The notes under the pieces: generated by a model
Seen by the model: only the letters and a program-made list of their open reading frames with translations
The model's database searches: none
Told to the model about the DNA's origin: nothing
Assembly (NCBI GenBank): GCA_017444785.1
Contig: JAFSVX010000020.1
Span: 1-39,831, forward strand
Length of the DNA stretch: 39,831 nucleotides
Reading direction: 5' to 3'
From: Clostridia bacterium
Lineage (GTDB): Bacteria > Bacillota > Clostridia > Christensenellales > UBA1242
Position numbers and translations under genes: made by a program
Shown: positions 16,584-25,488 of the stretch, piece after piece
Numbering within the stretch: the stretch's first letter is position 1
Layout: each line of letters opens with the position of its first letter

Positions 16584-18089
16584 TTATCTTATCTCTCCAA
16601 CAATAGTTTTCCCTGAAAGCCAGCTGTCAAAAAATCCTTCAATATCTCGTCCTGCGGTTTTTCTGAAAGATTCAATCAAGTCGTCAGTGGTGGCAATTTT
16701 AAATTTATAAGTTGAAAAATATTTTTTGAAACAACTGTTTAACTTTTTTGCGCCTATGACACTTCTTAAACTGTCAAACATAATAATTCCCTTAACATAG
16801 ACCATGTAAGAATATTCATACTCGCTGTTATACTCATTCACCGGAAGCAGCATGCTTGTTTTAATGTTACCCTCCACAACATTGACAATATCCGCATAAA
16901 GAGTATACATTGCCGTTGCTTGATTGACCAGCTCGTCATAGGCCATTTGGTATTCAGGGTGAGCCTCGAAAAACAGCAATGTGCTATATTCTGCCAAACT
17001 TTCATCAAGCCAAGCTTCTGTTACCTCGTTATTTCCAACAAGACCATACCACCATTGATGCGCAACCTCATGCACAATCACCTTAGCGATATCAAACGGC
17101 TCGGTTATGCTGTCTGAAATAATGACAAGATTTGGATATTCCATTCCCCCATGAACAAACGGAGCCTTTACTATTGTGAGCGTAGCGTATGGATATTTTC
17201 CAAAAGTTTTGTTGAAAAATGTTACAGCCTTTACTGCTGTATCCAAACATTGTTTGATGTTCTCATCTTTTTCATAGCCCACATACGTAATTTGTGTTTT
17301 TTCAGAGATTTTTGTTTCAATTTGAGCATTTTGAGTTAAAAACATGGCAAAATCACGAACTGCAAGGGCTTTGTAAATATCGGTTTTTTTATCATCACTT
17401 GCAACACTTTTAACACACTGACCTGTGCTTGCCAAATTGTATGACTTTGGATAATTGACCTCAACTTCAAAATTTGCAATATCTGAAAAGAAAGGATCGC
17501 CCGTGCTGTAATAAGGAGCTACTTTAAAATCCCCTTCTTTATAGATCGCAAGTATTGGAAAAAAGTTTCCAAGATTTATGCTCCCACCAAAAAAGCCAAG
17601 CCTGTGGGTACATTCCGGCAAGGTCACAACATAATCAATGTGCACCAAGACACTTTCTTTTGGCTCAACAGTTGTTTCAAGCGGGATTTTGAGTGCGTTA
17701 TTATCTTCTCCACAAATGGAATAGACAGATGTTTTATCATTAACTTTCAGATTAGTGATGACAATATCCCCATAACTTATCCCATTTGGGAAGACCTTGC
17801 CACTATTTCCCGCCGTATATGGCAAAATCACAGCATCTTCGCTGAAAGCTGAGGCATACAAATTGAAACAAACTTCACCAAGAGGCACTAAGTTATTGTT
17901 TACAACATTCACATCTTGAGAACAAAAAAGTTGCATGTTATCCTCATCAATATCAACATTTATCTTATAATTGGATAAATCTTTACTGACCTTTTTGATT
18001 TGACCGCCGGCACTGCAACCTGACAAATAAAATAAAACAATAAATAAAGAAAACAAACATGCTGTGAAAAGGTATACTTTCTTTTTCAT
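16584..18089 (-). CDS. M1-family metallopeptidase lipoprotein
   Basis: An extracellular, lipid-anchored aminopeptidase-like protein. The N-terminus MKKKVYLFTACLFSLF...LSGC is a lipoprotein signal with the anchoring Cys at about 25. The zinc motif HEVAHQWW (H340, E341, H344) is followed by the third ligand in WLDESLAEY (E363), the HExxH-x18-E spacing of M1 peptidases, and the exopeptidase-type GGMEYP (about 314-319) precedes it. At 501 residues it has the N-terminal beta domain and catalytic domain but lacks the large C-terminal ARM-like domain. The start at 18089 (second of two ATGs) is the better-spaced one from AGAGGT. Confidence 0.88.
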   Translation of the reverse strand: MKKKVYLFTACLFSLFIVLFYLSGCSAGGQIKKVSKDLSNYKINVDIDEDNMQLFCSQDVNVVNNNLVPLGEVCFNLYASAFSEDAVILPYTAGNSGKVFPNGISYGDIVITNLKVNDKTSVYSICGEDNNALKIPLETTVEPKESVLVHIDYVVTLPECTHRLGFFGGSINLGNFFPILAIYKEGDFKVAPYYSTGDPFFSDIANFEVEVNYPKSYNLASTGQCVKSVASDDKKTDIYKALAVRDFAMFLTQNAQIETKISEKTQITYVGYEKDENIKQCLDTAVKAVTFFNKTFGKYPYATLTIVKAPFVHGGMEYPNLVIISDSITEPFDIAKVIVHEVAHQWWYGLVGNNEVTEAWLDESLAEYSTLLFFEAHPEYQMAYDELVNQATAMYTLYADIVNVVEGNIKTSMLLPVNEYNSEYEYSYMVYVKGIIMFDSLRSVIGAKKLNSCFKKYFSTYKFKIATTDDLIESFRKTAGRDIEGFFDSWLSGKTIVGEIR

Positions 18090-18274
18090 CATAACCTCTT
18101 TAAAGCATATGACCAACCAAATTTCATTATGAATTATAAGTTTAAAACATCTTTAACATTATCGCTTAAAACAAAATAAGTTTGCTTACAACACTTTTTG
18201 TTTACATAAAACAATTTTAAAATGATGCACCCATTTCTTTAACAATGTAAAATGTTACAATAAATCGCAATAAA

Positions 18275-18306
18275 AAAACACCTCAGCATTTTATCTGAAG
18301 TGTTTT
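18275..18306 (-). terminator. Intrinsic terminator of the repeat-bearing membrane protein gene
   Basis: Arms AAAACACCTCAG (18275-18286) and CTGAAGTGTTTT (18295-18306) pair with one G-T/A-C exception. On the minus strand the stem is followed by a T-run. It separates the 370-residue protein gene from the M1 peptidase array. Confidence 0.85.
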
Positions 18307-18313
18307 ATTTATT

Positions 18314-19426
18314 TTATCTGTGCATGCCGCTTCCGTTTTCTTCTTCATCATCAATTGATGGCTCTTTAACGATTTCACCAGTGTTAGTATTTTCATCATC
18401 ACCTGCAGAAACAGGAGTTACGCTGCCTTCACCTTGCTCCACTGCAGCTCCGGTTCCGTTTGTTGAATAGTTGTTTCCAGAGTTTTGACCATCGGAATAA
18501 CCCTTATCATAAGCATCTTTGTTATCAACTGTAATATCAACTGAGTCTTGACCTTCTTTATAACCTTTGTCGTATGCGTCTTGGTTGTCTGTTGTGATAT
18601 CAACTGAGTCTTGACCTTCTTTATAACCTTTGTCATATGCACCTTGGTTATCCGACTCTCTCCATCTGTTAAGATAGTCCGCATCGCTCTCACCTTCAAG
18701 TCTTGGGAAATCAGGCAATTCAAGAACAGGAATCTCGGCAGACTTACCGTCGTTATAGCCTTGATCATAAGCATCTTGGTTATCAATTGTGATATCAACT
18801 GAATTTTTACCAGCTTCATAGCTGTCTTTTTTATCCTTTTTCCAACCAAATAAATGAGTTGCGGCAAGTATTCCTAATGATGCAATTGCAGCGATAGAAA
18901 CACCAATCAACGCTCTTTTAAATCCTTGTTGTTTTTTAAAAAGAGTTTGCGCCTTTTGTTGTTCTTTATCAAGCAAGACTTTGTTATTATATGCCCTTGT
19001 TTGAGCTTCTGCCCAATTCTTTTTTGCTTGTGCAAGTTCTGCTTCCAGACCAGATTGATTGCTCTGGTTTTGGAATTCATTGAGTGCTGCTTGCAATTTT
19101 ACAGGATCAGTTACATCTTCAAGAGTTTGAATATTTACATTTGCTCTTGTGCCATCATCAGCAGCAGGGCTTAAAATGTCAAAAACAATCTGATCAACCC
19201 CAGCTGGATAGATAATTTTTCCGTTATCTGAAACAGGGTTTGCATACACTCCATTTTTCAAGTCTGAAATAAATTTAAGCGCAGCCTGTTTATTTGCTTT
19301 TTTATTTACATAATCAAGACTGTTAAGAACATTTTCCAATTTTACGAAAAGTTCGTTAACATTTTGCGCTTGATCAAATCTTTCTCCGGTTTTTGGTGTT
19401 ACGGCTTTGTTCTTCATAACATTCAT
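18314..19426 (-). CDS. Single-pass membrane protein with 21-residue C-terminal repeats
   Basis: Function unknown. The 370 residues show an N-terminal globular part (1-115), a Gln/Lys-rich coiled coil (about 115-168), one membrane helix (about 171-193, RALIGVSIAAIASLGILAAT), then repeats of the pattern DSVDIT-DNQDAYDKGYKEGQ (about 207-226, 258-271, 272-292, 293-313) and an acidic tail. The orientation (coiled coil inside, repeats outside) is inferred from the basic residues flanking the helix on both sides and is uncertain. GGGAGG lies 5 nt before the ATG at 19426. It has its own promoter and terminator, so it is monocistronic. Confidence 0.8.
   Translation of the reverse strand: MNVMKNKAVTPKTGERFDQAQNVNELFVKLENVLNSLDYVNKKANKQAALKFISDLKNGVYANPVSDNGKIIYPAGVDQIVFDILSPAADDGTRANVNIQTLEDVTDPVKLQAALNEFQNQSNQSGLEAELAQAKKNWAEAQTRAYNNKVLLDKEQQKAQTLFKKQQGFKRALIGVSIAAIASLGILAATHLFGWKKDKKDSYEAGKNSVDITIDNQDAYDQGYNDGKSAEIPVLELPDFPRLEGESDADYLNRWRESDNQGAYDKGYKEGQDSVDITTDNQDAYDKGYKEGQDSVDITVDNKDAYDKGYSDGQNSGNNYSTNGTGAAVEQGEGSVTPVSAGDDENTNTGEIVKEPSIDDEEENGSGMHR
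18488..18808 (-). repeat. 63-bp coding repeats in the membrane protein gene
   Basis: The segment encoding DSVDIT.DN.DAYDKGY recurs with a 63-bp period (for example CAACTGAGTCTTGACC at about 18537 and about 18600 on the plus strand) and, after a divergent spacer, again near 18790. The nearly identical central copies point to recent tandem duplication or copy-number variation. Confidence 0.8.
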
Positions 19427-19494
19427 CCTCCCTCTTGCTGCCTTTAAGCATCAGCAATTGCTTTTCAAATGTATTTTTCTCGTTTAGCGAAAGT

Positions 19495-19523
19495 ATTTTA
19501 GCACATTTCAGCCATAATGTCAA
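19495..19523 (-). promoter_or_regulatory. Promoter of the repeat-bearing membrane protein gene
   Basis: On the minus strand: TTGACA (19523-19518), 17-bp spacer, TAAAAT (19500-19495). The 5' untranslated region would be about 60 nt and include GGGAGG. Confidence 0.8.
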
Positions 19524-19982
19524 TACCCACCAGTCACAAAATTCGCAAAACATAAAAACTATGCCAAAAAACGCAAAACAGTCAATTTTTCTCGCCTTTC
19601 TCAGTGAAATTTATGCAATTTTTGACATGAAATTTCAACTTAGCTTTATTTTTGCCTCAAAATATGCCATTTTTATCTCAAAAAATGCCTATATTTTTCA
19701 CAAATTTTTCAATTTTTTTCTAAATTTGCAAATTATTTCCTATAAAGTCCTCAAAATCTATATCAAAACGCAGAAAATTTTAGGATAATTTGATTATTTT
19801 TATCAGTTTTAAAGCATAAAAATTAAATATTTTACGCTTTTTTATATTGTCTGATCACAAAAATCAATTCTTGTTATTCATATTGAGACCTTAAATGCTG
19901 TATATCAAAGTAAATTTTCTTAATTCTGAATATCAAAATAAAAATTTCTTAATTCTGGTCATTAAAACCAAACAATTTAATT
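19524..19982. other. AT-rich intergenic region
   Basis: About 460 bp of very AT-rich DNA between recX and the membrane protein promoter. No frame has a Shine-Dalgarno or protein-like composition, and no RNA gene is recognisable. It contains a short duplicated segment at 19901-19957. Confidence 0.6.
19901..19957. repeat. Two tandem copies of a 28-bp AT-rich sequence
   Basis: 19901-19928 and 19929-19957 share ATATCAAA...TTTCTTAATTCTG with a few differences. It lies just downstream of recX (minus strand). No further copies are seen nearby. Confidence 0.65.
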
Positions 19983-20597
19983 TTAATCATCTAAATCTAT
20001 TTTGAATTTATGAATAACATTCATGCAAACAGCATTGTCAAAGCCTTTTCTTGCAAGAAAGTTATATAAGTTTGCGAAAGTTTTTTTATCAAACGATTTA
20101 TTTTTCATATACTTTTGTGCCAAAAACCAAGCATTATCATTCTCATCTTCCGCAGAAATTTCAGAAACTGCTTCCTCAATGATGCTCTTTTTAACGCCTT
20201 TAAAAAGCAGTTTATTTTTCAACTCTCTTACACTTTTGTTTTTATTGCTTTGCACAAAACTCTTTGCATAGGTCAAATCATCAATATATCCATAATCTTT
20301 TGCCAGATCTATCGCAAGTCTTATTCCATCACTGTTGAAGCCTTTTTTGATAAGTTTATCAAAAATCTCCTTCTCACAGCACAGTTTTCTGGAAATCATA
20401 TCAATCAGTTTTTCAAATGCACGCCTTTTTTCGCTTTGAACAACAATCTCTTCAAGTTGTTCTTTCGTCAAATCTTGCCCCACTTTAAGCTTATTTATGA
20501 CAATAACCTCTTCATCAATGCCACTGTAAAATGCGTCATCTATAAAGAGGTTATATCTTCCTTTTTTCTTTTGCTCAGAAATTTCAGTAATTATCAT
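19983..20597 (-). CDS. recX: Regulatory protein RecX
   Basis: RecX caps RecA filaments and restrains recombination. The 204-residue, helix-rich, basic/acidic protein has the family's three-helix repeats: RAFEKLIDMISRKLCCEKEI, KDYGYIDDLTYAKSFVQS (the YIDD-YA motif is characteristic), and RKGFDNAVCMNVIHK near the end. The N-terminal RYNLFIDDAFYSGIDEEVIV is typical of Gram-positive RecX. recA is not in the window. It lies 24 bp downstream of the YigZ-type gene. Confidence 0.9.
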   Translation of the reverse strand: MIITEISEQKKKGRYNLFIDDAFYSGIDEEVIVINKLKVGQDLTKEQLEEIVVQSEKRRAFEKLIDMISRKLCCEKEIFDKLIKKGFNSDGIRLAIDLAKDYGYIDDLTYAKSFVQSNKNKSVRELKNKLLFKGVKKSIIEEAVSEISAEDENDNAWFLAQKYMKNKSFDKKTFANLYNFLARKGFDNAVCMNVIHKFKIDLDD

Positions 20598-20621
20598 TAT
20601 CGCTTCTTCTCACAAATAAAC

Positions 20622-21266
20622 CTAGAACTCTGACTTATAGTATTTTGCGCCAACCTTGGTCATATGCGTTCCTTCTTTAAAGCGAATACGAATATCCATA
20701 AGCACTTCTTCACTTGTATCCATAGGAATAGCACATTTAATCATAGGCATTGACTCATCAAAATTACGTTCCAAGATTTCAAAGCCCTTTTCAGTGATCA
20801 TTTTGCTGAGTGCTGCAAAATGGTTATAGCTTACTTTGATCTCAAAGATATTGCAATATACCATCATAATTTTCTTTGCATTGTCAAGCGCATGTGAGGC
20901 TGTTTCTGCATAAACTCTTGTCAGCCTGCTTTTGCCGAGTTCGATTCCACCAAAATATCTGACAACAGCAACAAGAGTGTTTGTCATATGTTTTTCGCGC
21001 AGAGCTTGATAGATTGGATTTCCGGCACTGCCCTCTGGCTCACCATCATCACTGCTTTTGGCAATGGAATAGTTTTCGCCAAGCAAATATGCATAAGCAA
21101 TATGCTTTGCATTTTTATTGCTTTTTTTCAAATCTGCCAAAGCTTCTGCCACCTGTTTTTGAGTTTCAACAGGAAAAACCACGCCAATAAATCTTGACCT
21201 GTTAACTTTTGTTTCAATCATAGACATCTCTGATGCCATGCAATATGAATAATGTTGTTCTTCCAT
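20622..21266 (-). CDS. YigZ/IMPACT family protein
   Basis: The N-terminal domain carries the UPF0029/IMPACT signature: VNRSRFIGVVFPV, AKHIAYAYLLG, SSDDGEPEGSAGNPIYQAL and VAVVRYFGGIELGKSRLTRVYAE. A C-terminal ferredoxin-like DUF1949 domain follows. The eukaryotic relative modulates Gcn2 signalling; the bacterial role is uncertain. The start at 21266 (MEEQHYSYC...) has AGGAGT 5-9 nt upstream, giving 214 residues, the normal size. The longer frame adds 15 unrelated residues. Confidence 0.92.
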   Translation of the reverse strand: MEEQHYSYCMASEMSMIETKVNRSRFIGVVFPVETQKQVAEALADLKKSNKNAKHIAYAYLLGENYSIAKSSDDGEPEGSAGNPIYQALREKHMTNTLVAVVRYFGGIELGKSRLTRVYAETASHALDNAKKIMMVYCNIFEIKVSYNHFAALSKMITEKGFEILERNFDESMPMIKCAIPMDTSEEVLMDIRIRFKEGTHMTKVGAKYYKSEF

Positions 21267-21378
21267 AAAAACTCCTTTAAAATTCAGGCTGGCTGAAAAG
21301 TTTTTGCACAATTTCGCCGAATTTCAATATAATTGTAACACAAAATATTGAATTTGCAAAATAATAATTAACAAAAGT

Positions 21379-21407
21379 TTTACTTTTCTTGCAAATAATG
21401 ATAAAAT
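21379..21407 (+). promoter_or_regulatory. Promoter of the NifU-like/GGGtGRT operon
   Basis: TTTACT (21379-21384), 17-bp spacer, TAAAAT (21402-21407); a leader of about 27 nt follows with CGGAGGA before the ATG at 21441. Confidence 0.6.
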
Positions 21408-21440
21408 ATAATCAGTTCAATTATTATACGGAGGATTTTT

Positions 21441-22133
21441 ATGAACATTTCAAAACATGTAAATGATATGTGCCCAGTTGCAAAGGGCGCAAGACACGAA
21501 AATGCCCCTATTCCTGAGGAAGGTAAATGGGTGCATGCAAAAGAGATTAAAGATATAAGCGGTCTTACCCACGGTATTGGCTGGTGTGCCCCTCAACAAG
21601 GTGCCTGCAAACTGACCCTTAATGTGAAGGAAGGCATTATTCAAGAGGCTCTTGTTGAAACAATTGGTTGCTCTGGTATGACTCACAGTGCAGCAATGGC
21701 TGGTGAAATTTTGGTTGGCAAAACTATACTTGAGGCTCTTAACACCGACCTTGTTTGCGATGCTATCAACACAGCTATGCGTGAACTTTTCCTGCAAATT
21801 GTCTATGGAAGAACTCAATCAGCATTTTCTGACAACGGCCTTGAGATTGGCGCAGGTATGGACGATCTTGGAAAAGGTATGTGCTCACAAGTTGGCACAA
21901 TTTATTCAACCGCACTTAAAGGCACAAGATATTTAAATATGGCCGAGGGATATATCACCAAACTTGCTCTTGACAAAAACAGCGAGATTATCGGTTATGA
22001 ATATATTTCCACCGGAAAATTCTTTGAGGCAATCAAGAAAGGTGTAAGCCCAGAAGATGCACTTAAAGAAAACACAAAAACTTATGGTCGATTTGGCGAA
22101 GCTGTCAAATATATCGATCCAAGGAAGGAGTAA
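21441..22133 (+). CDS. NifU-like Fe-S scaffold-related protein
   Basis: A 230-residue protein of the IscU/NifU-N type. It holds six cysteines at 11, 49, 56, 77, 106 and 148; the GCSGMTHSAAMAGEILVGKT segment (C77) resembles the central IscU motif, and WCAPQQGAC and DLVC provide the flanking Cys. It is longer than IscU (about 130) because of N- and C-terminal additions, so a specialised rather than general Fe-S assembly role is likely. The gene ends 4 nt before the start of the GGGtGRT gene, so the two are translationally linked. Its partner and target are unknown. Confidence 0.82.
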   Translation: MNISKHVNDMCPVAKGARHENAPIPEEGKWVHAKEIKDISGLTHGIGWCAPQQGACKLTLNVKEGIIQEALVETIGCSGMTHSAAMAGEILVGKTILEALNTDLVCDAINTAMRELFLQIVYGRTQSAFSDNGLEIGAGMDDLGKGMCSQVGTIYSTALKGTRYLNMAEGYITKLALDKNSEIIGYEYISTGKFFEAIKKGVSPEDALKENTKTYGRFGEAVKYIDPRKE

Positions 22134-22137
22134 GACA

Positions 22138-23133
22138 ATGGTTGAATTTGAAGGTAAAGAGAAAAGAATTGACGGCATCAATGTTGCCCTCAAAAAGTTT
22201 GGTATCAAATCACTTGAAGAAGCAAAGGAGATTTGTGACAAAAAAGGTATCAATGTCAGTGAAATTGTCCGCGGAGTTCAAACAATTTGTTTTGAAAACG
22301 CTGTTTGGGCGTATACACTTGGCACTGCTATTGCAATAAAACAAGGCGCAAAAACCGCAGTTGAGGCTGCAAAACTTATCGGCGAAGGGCTTCAAGCTTT
22401 CTGTGTCCATGGTTCAGTTGCTGACCACAGAAAAGTAGGCCTTGGCCATGGCAATCTTGGAGCAATGCTTTTGGACGAAAAAACAAAATGTTTCTGCTTC
22501 CTTGCAGGTCATGAAAGCTTTGCCGCAGCGGAGGGCGCTATCGGTATCGCAAGCACTGCAAATAAGGCAAGAAAAACTCCACTTAAAGTTATTCTCAACG
22601 GTCTTGGCAAAGATGCTGCATATATCATCAGCCGTGTCAACGGTTTCACATATGTTAAAACTGACTATGACTTTGCAAATGCAAAGCTTAACATTGTCGA
22701 AAAAAAAGCCTTTTCTGATGGGCCAAGAAGTCAAGTTCTTGTCTATGGCGCAAATGATGTCAACGAAGGCGTAGCAATCATGGAATATGAAAAAGTTGAT
22801 GTTTCAATCACAGGAAACAGCACCAACCCTACCCGCTTCCAGCACCCAGTTGCCGGAACTTACAAAAAGCTTTGCTTTGAAAGTGGCAAACAATATTTCA
22901 GCGTTGCAAGTGGTGGCGGAACAGGAAGAACTCTACACCCAGATAATATGGCTGCCGGCCCTGCGTCATATGGTATGACCGACACTATGGGAAGAATGCA
23001 CGGAGATGCTCAGTTTGCCGGTTCCTCATCAGTGCCTGCTCATGTTGACATGATGGGCTTTATAGGCATGGGCAACAACCCAATGGTTGGCGCAACAGTT
23101 GCACTTGCAGTTGCCGTTGAACTTAACAAATAA
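22138..23133 (+). CDS. GGGtGRT protein
   Basis: Named for its GGGTGRTLHPDNM motif (259-271), preceded and followed by very conserved-looking Gly/His-rich segments (VHGSVADHRKVGLGHGNLG 90-108; MTDTMGRMHGDAQFAGSSSVPAH 280-302). Cysteines at 33, 51, 89, 118, 120 and 246 could hold a metal or cluster. The family has no assigned reaction that I know of and is commonly found next to a NifU-like gene, as here. The ATG at 22138 has GGAAGGAG 7 nt upstream; a longer in-frame start overlapping the previous gene is not needed. 331 residues, no membrane segments. Confidence 0.9.
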   Translation: MVEFEGKEKRIDGINVALKKFGIKSLEEAKEICDKKGINVSEIVRGVQTICFENAVWAYTLGTAIAIKQGAKTAVEAAKLIGEGLQAFCVHGSVADHRKVGLGHGNLGAMLLDEKTKCFCFLAGHESFAAAEGAIGIASTANKARKTPLKVILNGLGKDAAYIISRVNGFTYVKTDYDFANAKLNIVEKKAFSDGPRSQVLVYGANDVNEGVAIMEYEKVDVSITGNSTNPTRFQHPVAGTYKKLCFESGKQYFSVASGGGTGRTLHPDNMAAGPASYGMTDTMGRMHGDAQFAGSSSVPAHVDMMGFIGMGNNPMVGATVALAVAVELNK

Positions 23134-23219
23134 AATAGAAAAAATGAAATAAATAAACAAATAAATAGAGATTAGTAAAAGAAAAAACAAATACTCACAT
23201 TACCAAAAGGAAAAATGCT

Positions 23220-24599
23220 ATGAAAAAAGTATTGATTATCGGCGCAGGGCCATCAGGAATATTCACTGCCCTTGAGCTGATAAAACAAAATGCCAAATTC
23301 GATATCACTATTATCGAACAAGGCCATAAGATCGAAAACAGGGCTTGCCCAAAGGGTAGAGGCCTTGATTGTGTGCATTGCAAACCATACTGCAACATCA
23401 CATCAGGATTTAGTGGTGCAGGTGCTTTCAGTGATGGGAAACTGTCCCTCAATTGCGATGTTGGTGGGGATTTTCCTCAACTGATAGGCGCTCAGAATGC
23501 TCAGGATTTAATTGATTATACAGACAAGATTTATCTTGACTTTGGCGCCGACACTCACATAGAGGGCGCAACCGAAACCGAGGAAATCCGAGAGATAAGA
23601 AAATCAGCCACAATTGCAGGACTTAAGCTTGTGGACTGCCCTATTCGTCATATTGGAACAGAGAAGGCGCATCAGCTCTATTATGATATTGAAAAATACT
23701 TAATAGAGCATAACGTGAAACTCCTTGCAGACAAAAACTGCAGCGATATCATTATCAAGGACAAAAAATGTATTGGCGCTGTCGTTGATGGCGAAGAAAT
23801 TTTTGCAGACATAGTTGTTGTTGCAACAGGCAGAAAAGGTGCAGATTGGCTTGACAATATGTGCCGTCAACATGGCATAGGCCGTGAGCCTGGCGTTGTC
23901 GATATAGGCGTCAGGGTGGAAGTAAGAAACGAGGTCATGGAAAAGGTCAACAAAGCGCTCTATGAGTCAAAGCTTATTGGCTGGCCAGCACCATTTCACA
24001 ACAAGGTTCGAACATTCTGCCAAAATCCTGGCGGTTTTGTCGCTCAAGAGAATTATGAAGACGACCTTGCAGTTGTAAATGGCCACAGCTTCAAAAACAC
24101 AAAATCCAACAATACCAACCTCGCGCTTTTGTGTTCACACCACTTCACCTATCCTTTTGATGATCCAATAACCTATGCAAAGAAAATCGGTGAAATCACT
24201 AACATGCTTGGCGATGGACACATTCTTGTTCAAAGGCTTGGGGATATCAAGGCCGGCAAAAGAACTTGGCCAGATGAACTTTCAAGAACAAACTTAAAGC
24301 CAACTCTTACCGATGCAATCGCAGGCGATATCACCTCTGCAATACCATACAGAACAATGATATCTATTCTCAATTTTATCGAAATGATGGATAAAGTTGT
24401 TCCTGGTTTTGCAAGTAATGAAACCCTGCTTTATGCCCCTGAAATCAAGTTTTACAGCAACCGAATAAAGATGGATAAAAATCTTAAGACGAATGTTGAA
24501 AACCTCTATTGTCTTGGTGACGCAAGTGGTTGGACACGTGGTCTTATGATGGCAAGCGCCATGGGCGTTCATATGGCAAGACAGATTTTGGATAAATAA
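23220..24599 (+). CDS. FAD-dependent dehydrogenase (COG2509 type)
   Basis: A flavoprotein with an N-terminal dinucleotide fold VLIIGAGPSGIFTALELI (4-21) and a C-terminal FAD-closing motif NLYCLGDASGWTRGLMMASAMG. The Cys-rich ACPKGRGLDCVHCKPYC (41-57) after the first fold, the FSGAGAFSDGKLSL stretch and a long middle domain mark the uncharacterised COG2509 group rather than thioredoxin reductase or HI0933. The substrate is unknown. It lies 86 bp after the GGGtGRT gene on the same strand; co-transcription is possible because no terminator intervenes. The ribosome site is weak (AAAGGAAAA). Confidence 0.85.
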   Translation: MKKVLIIGAGPSGIFTALELIKQNAKFDITIIEQGHKIENRACPKGRGLDCVHCKPYCNITSGFSGAGAFSDGKLSLNCDVGGDFPQLIGAQNAQDLIDYTDKIYLDFGADTHIEGATETEEIREIRKSATIAGLKLVDCPIRHIGTEKAHQLYYDIEKYLIEHNVKLLADKNCSDIIIKDKKCIGAVVDGEEIFADIVVVATGRKGADWLDNMCRQHGIGREPGVVDIGVRVEVRNEVMEKVNKALYESKLIGWPAPFHNKVRTFCQNPGGFVAQENYEDDLAVVNGHSFKNTKSNNTNLALLCSHHFTYPFDDPITYAKKIGEITNMLGDGHILVQRLGDIKAGKRTWPDELSRTNLKPTLTDAIAGDITSAIPYRTMISILNFIEMMDKVVPGFASNETLLYAPEIKFYSNRIKMDKNLKTNVENLYCLGDASGWTRGLMMASAMGVHMARQILDK

Positions 24600-24639
24600 A
24601 CACATTAAAATATAAATTATTATAAAAATGTTAAAATTA

Positions 24640-24668
24640 AAAAAGCCACATTTGATATGTGGCTTTTT
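24640..24668. terminator. Bidirectional intrinsic terminator
   Basis: A perfect 12-bp stem AAAAAGCCACAT / ATGTGGCTTTTT with a 5-nt loop, A-run and T-run at the two sides. It serves the FAD dehydrogenase (plus) and the 203-residue unknown (minus). Confidence 0.92.
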
Positions 24669-24691
24669 CTATCAATTGATTTATAAATGTT

Positions 24692-25303
24692 TTATTTTTC
24701 CTTTTCATCTTTATCATGACTTGCAAACAATTGCCTCTCTGCTTCTTCAAAAAATTCAGAAATCTTTTCTAATGAGTTTTTCTCTATGTAATCAACATAT
24801 TCCTTAATTCTTTCATATCCATCCATGTATTCTCCAGCCTCTTTCCTCCAAGACACATAAGATGCATCTTTGGCTGTTTGTAACATATTTTGGAATTTAT
24901 TTATCATCAATTTTTCAAACTTAATTCTTTCGGCAAGCAATTGTTTTTTATCATCAAAAGAATAATCCTCAGGATATCTTTTTAAAATATACTTATGTCT
25001 CTTTATATAGGTTGTATTATTTAAAGGTTTATTAACAACCTTGTAACCAAAAATTTTACTGTTATAGTCTGCAATCAAACGCGAAAGACTGGTTTGAAAA
25101 AAATGTATTTTATCTTTATCATAAAGACTTTTAATTTTCTTTTCTTTTAGATATTCATTATAATATTGATTTAAATCTGATGAACTGTTCACAATAGCAT
25201 CACAAAAAGTATCAGCATAATAGATTGATTTTGCCAATAAATCCACCATATCAGATATATCATCATTATATTGATATACTTTTCTTATTCCTCTTGCTTT
25301 CAT
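24692..25303 (-). CDS. Hypothetical helical protein, 203 residues
   Basis: Not recognised. The protein is soluble, highly charged and rich in Tyr, Lys and Asp, with long predicted helices (for example KKQLLAERIKFEKLMINKFQNMLQTAKDA and YVDYIEKNSLEKISEFFEEAERQL) and no cysteine pattern, signal or membrane segment. AAAGG precedes the ATG at 25303, and a fair promoter (25324-25351) stands in front, so it is probably a real single-gene unit. Its neighbours are a terminator and the tRNA-Asn repeat locus, which give no functional hint. Confidence 0.7.
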   Translation of the reverse strand: MKARGIRKVYQYNDDISDMVDLLAKSIYYADTFCDAIVNSSSDLNQYYNEYLKEKKIKSLYDKDKIHFFQTSLSRLIADYNSKIFGYKVVNKPLNNTTYIKRHKYILKRYPEDYSFDDKKQLLAERIKFEKLMINKFQNMLQTAKDASYVSWRKEAGEYMDGYERIKEYVDYIEKNSLEKISEFFEEAERQLFASHDKDEKEK

Positions 25304-25323
25304 ATTTACCTTTATCCAATCAA

Positions 25324-25351
25324 ATTATAGCATATTTCACAGCAAAATCAA
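25324..25351 (-). promoter_or_regulatory. Promoter of the 203-residue hypothetical gene
   Basis: On the minus strand: TTGATT (25351-25346), 16-bp spacer, TATAAT (25329-25324), about 20 nt before the start codon. Confidence 0.65.
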
Positions 25352-25450
25352 CTCTTATTTAAAATTTATAACTATAATAACATGCACTCACGGTGATTAC
25401 ATACACTTTGTGATTACATGCCAAGCCTTCATATCCATTCAGGCTTGGAT

Positions 25451-25488
25451 AAAAATAAGACATCAACAAATGTTGATGTCTTATTTTT
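25451..25488 (-). terminator. Terminator hairpin at the far end of the tRNA-Asn repeat array
   Basis: A perfect 17-bp stem (arms 25451-25467 and 25472-25488, AAAAATAAGACATCAAC / its complement) directly abuts a tRNA-3'-end-like segment, as the terminators of the other two units do. The sequence differs from those terminators, but position and form are the same. Confidence 0.88.

Noticed and set aside
19435-19788. 117-codon plus-strand frame in the AT-rich gap
   Set aside because: Phe/Ile/Ser-rich translation of AT-rich DNA without ribosome site; it overlaps the promoter of the divergent gene.
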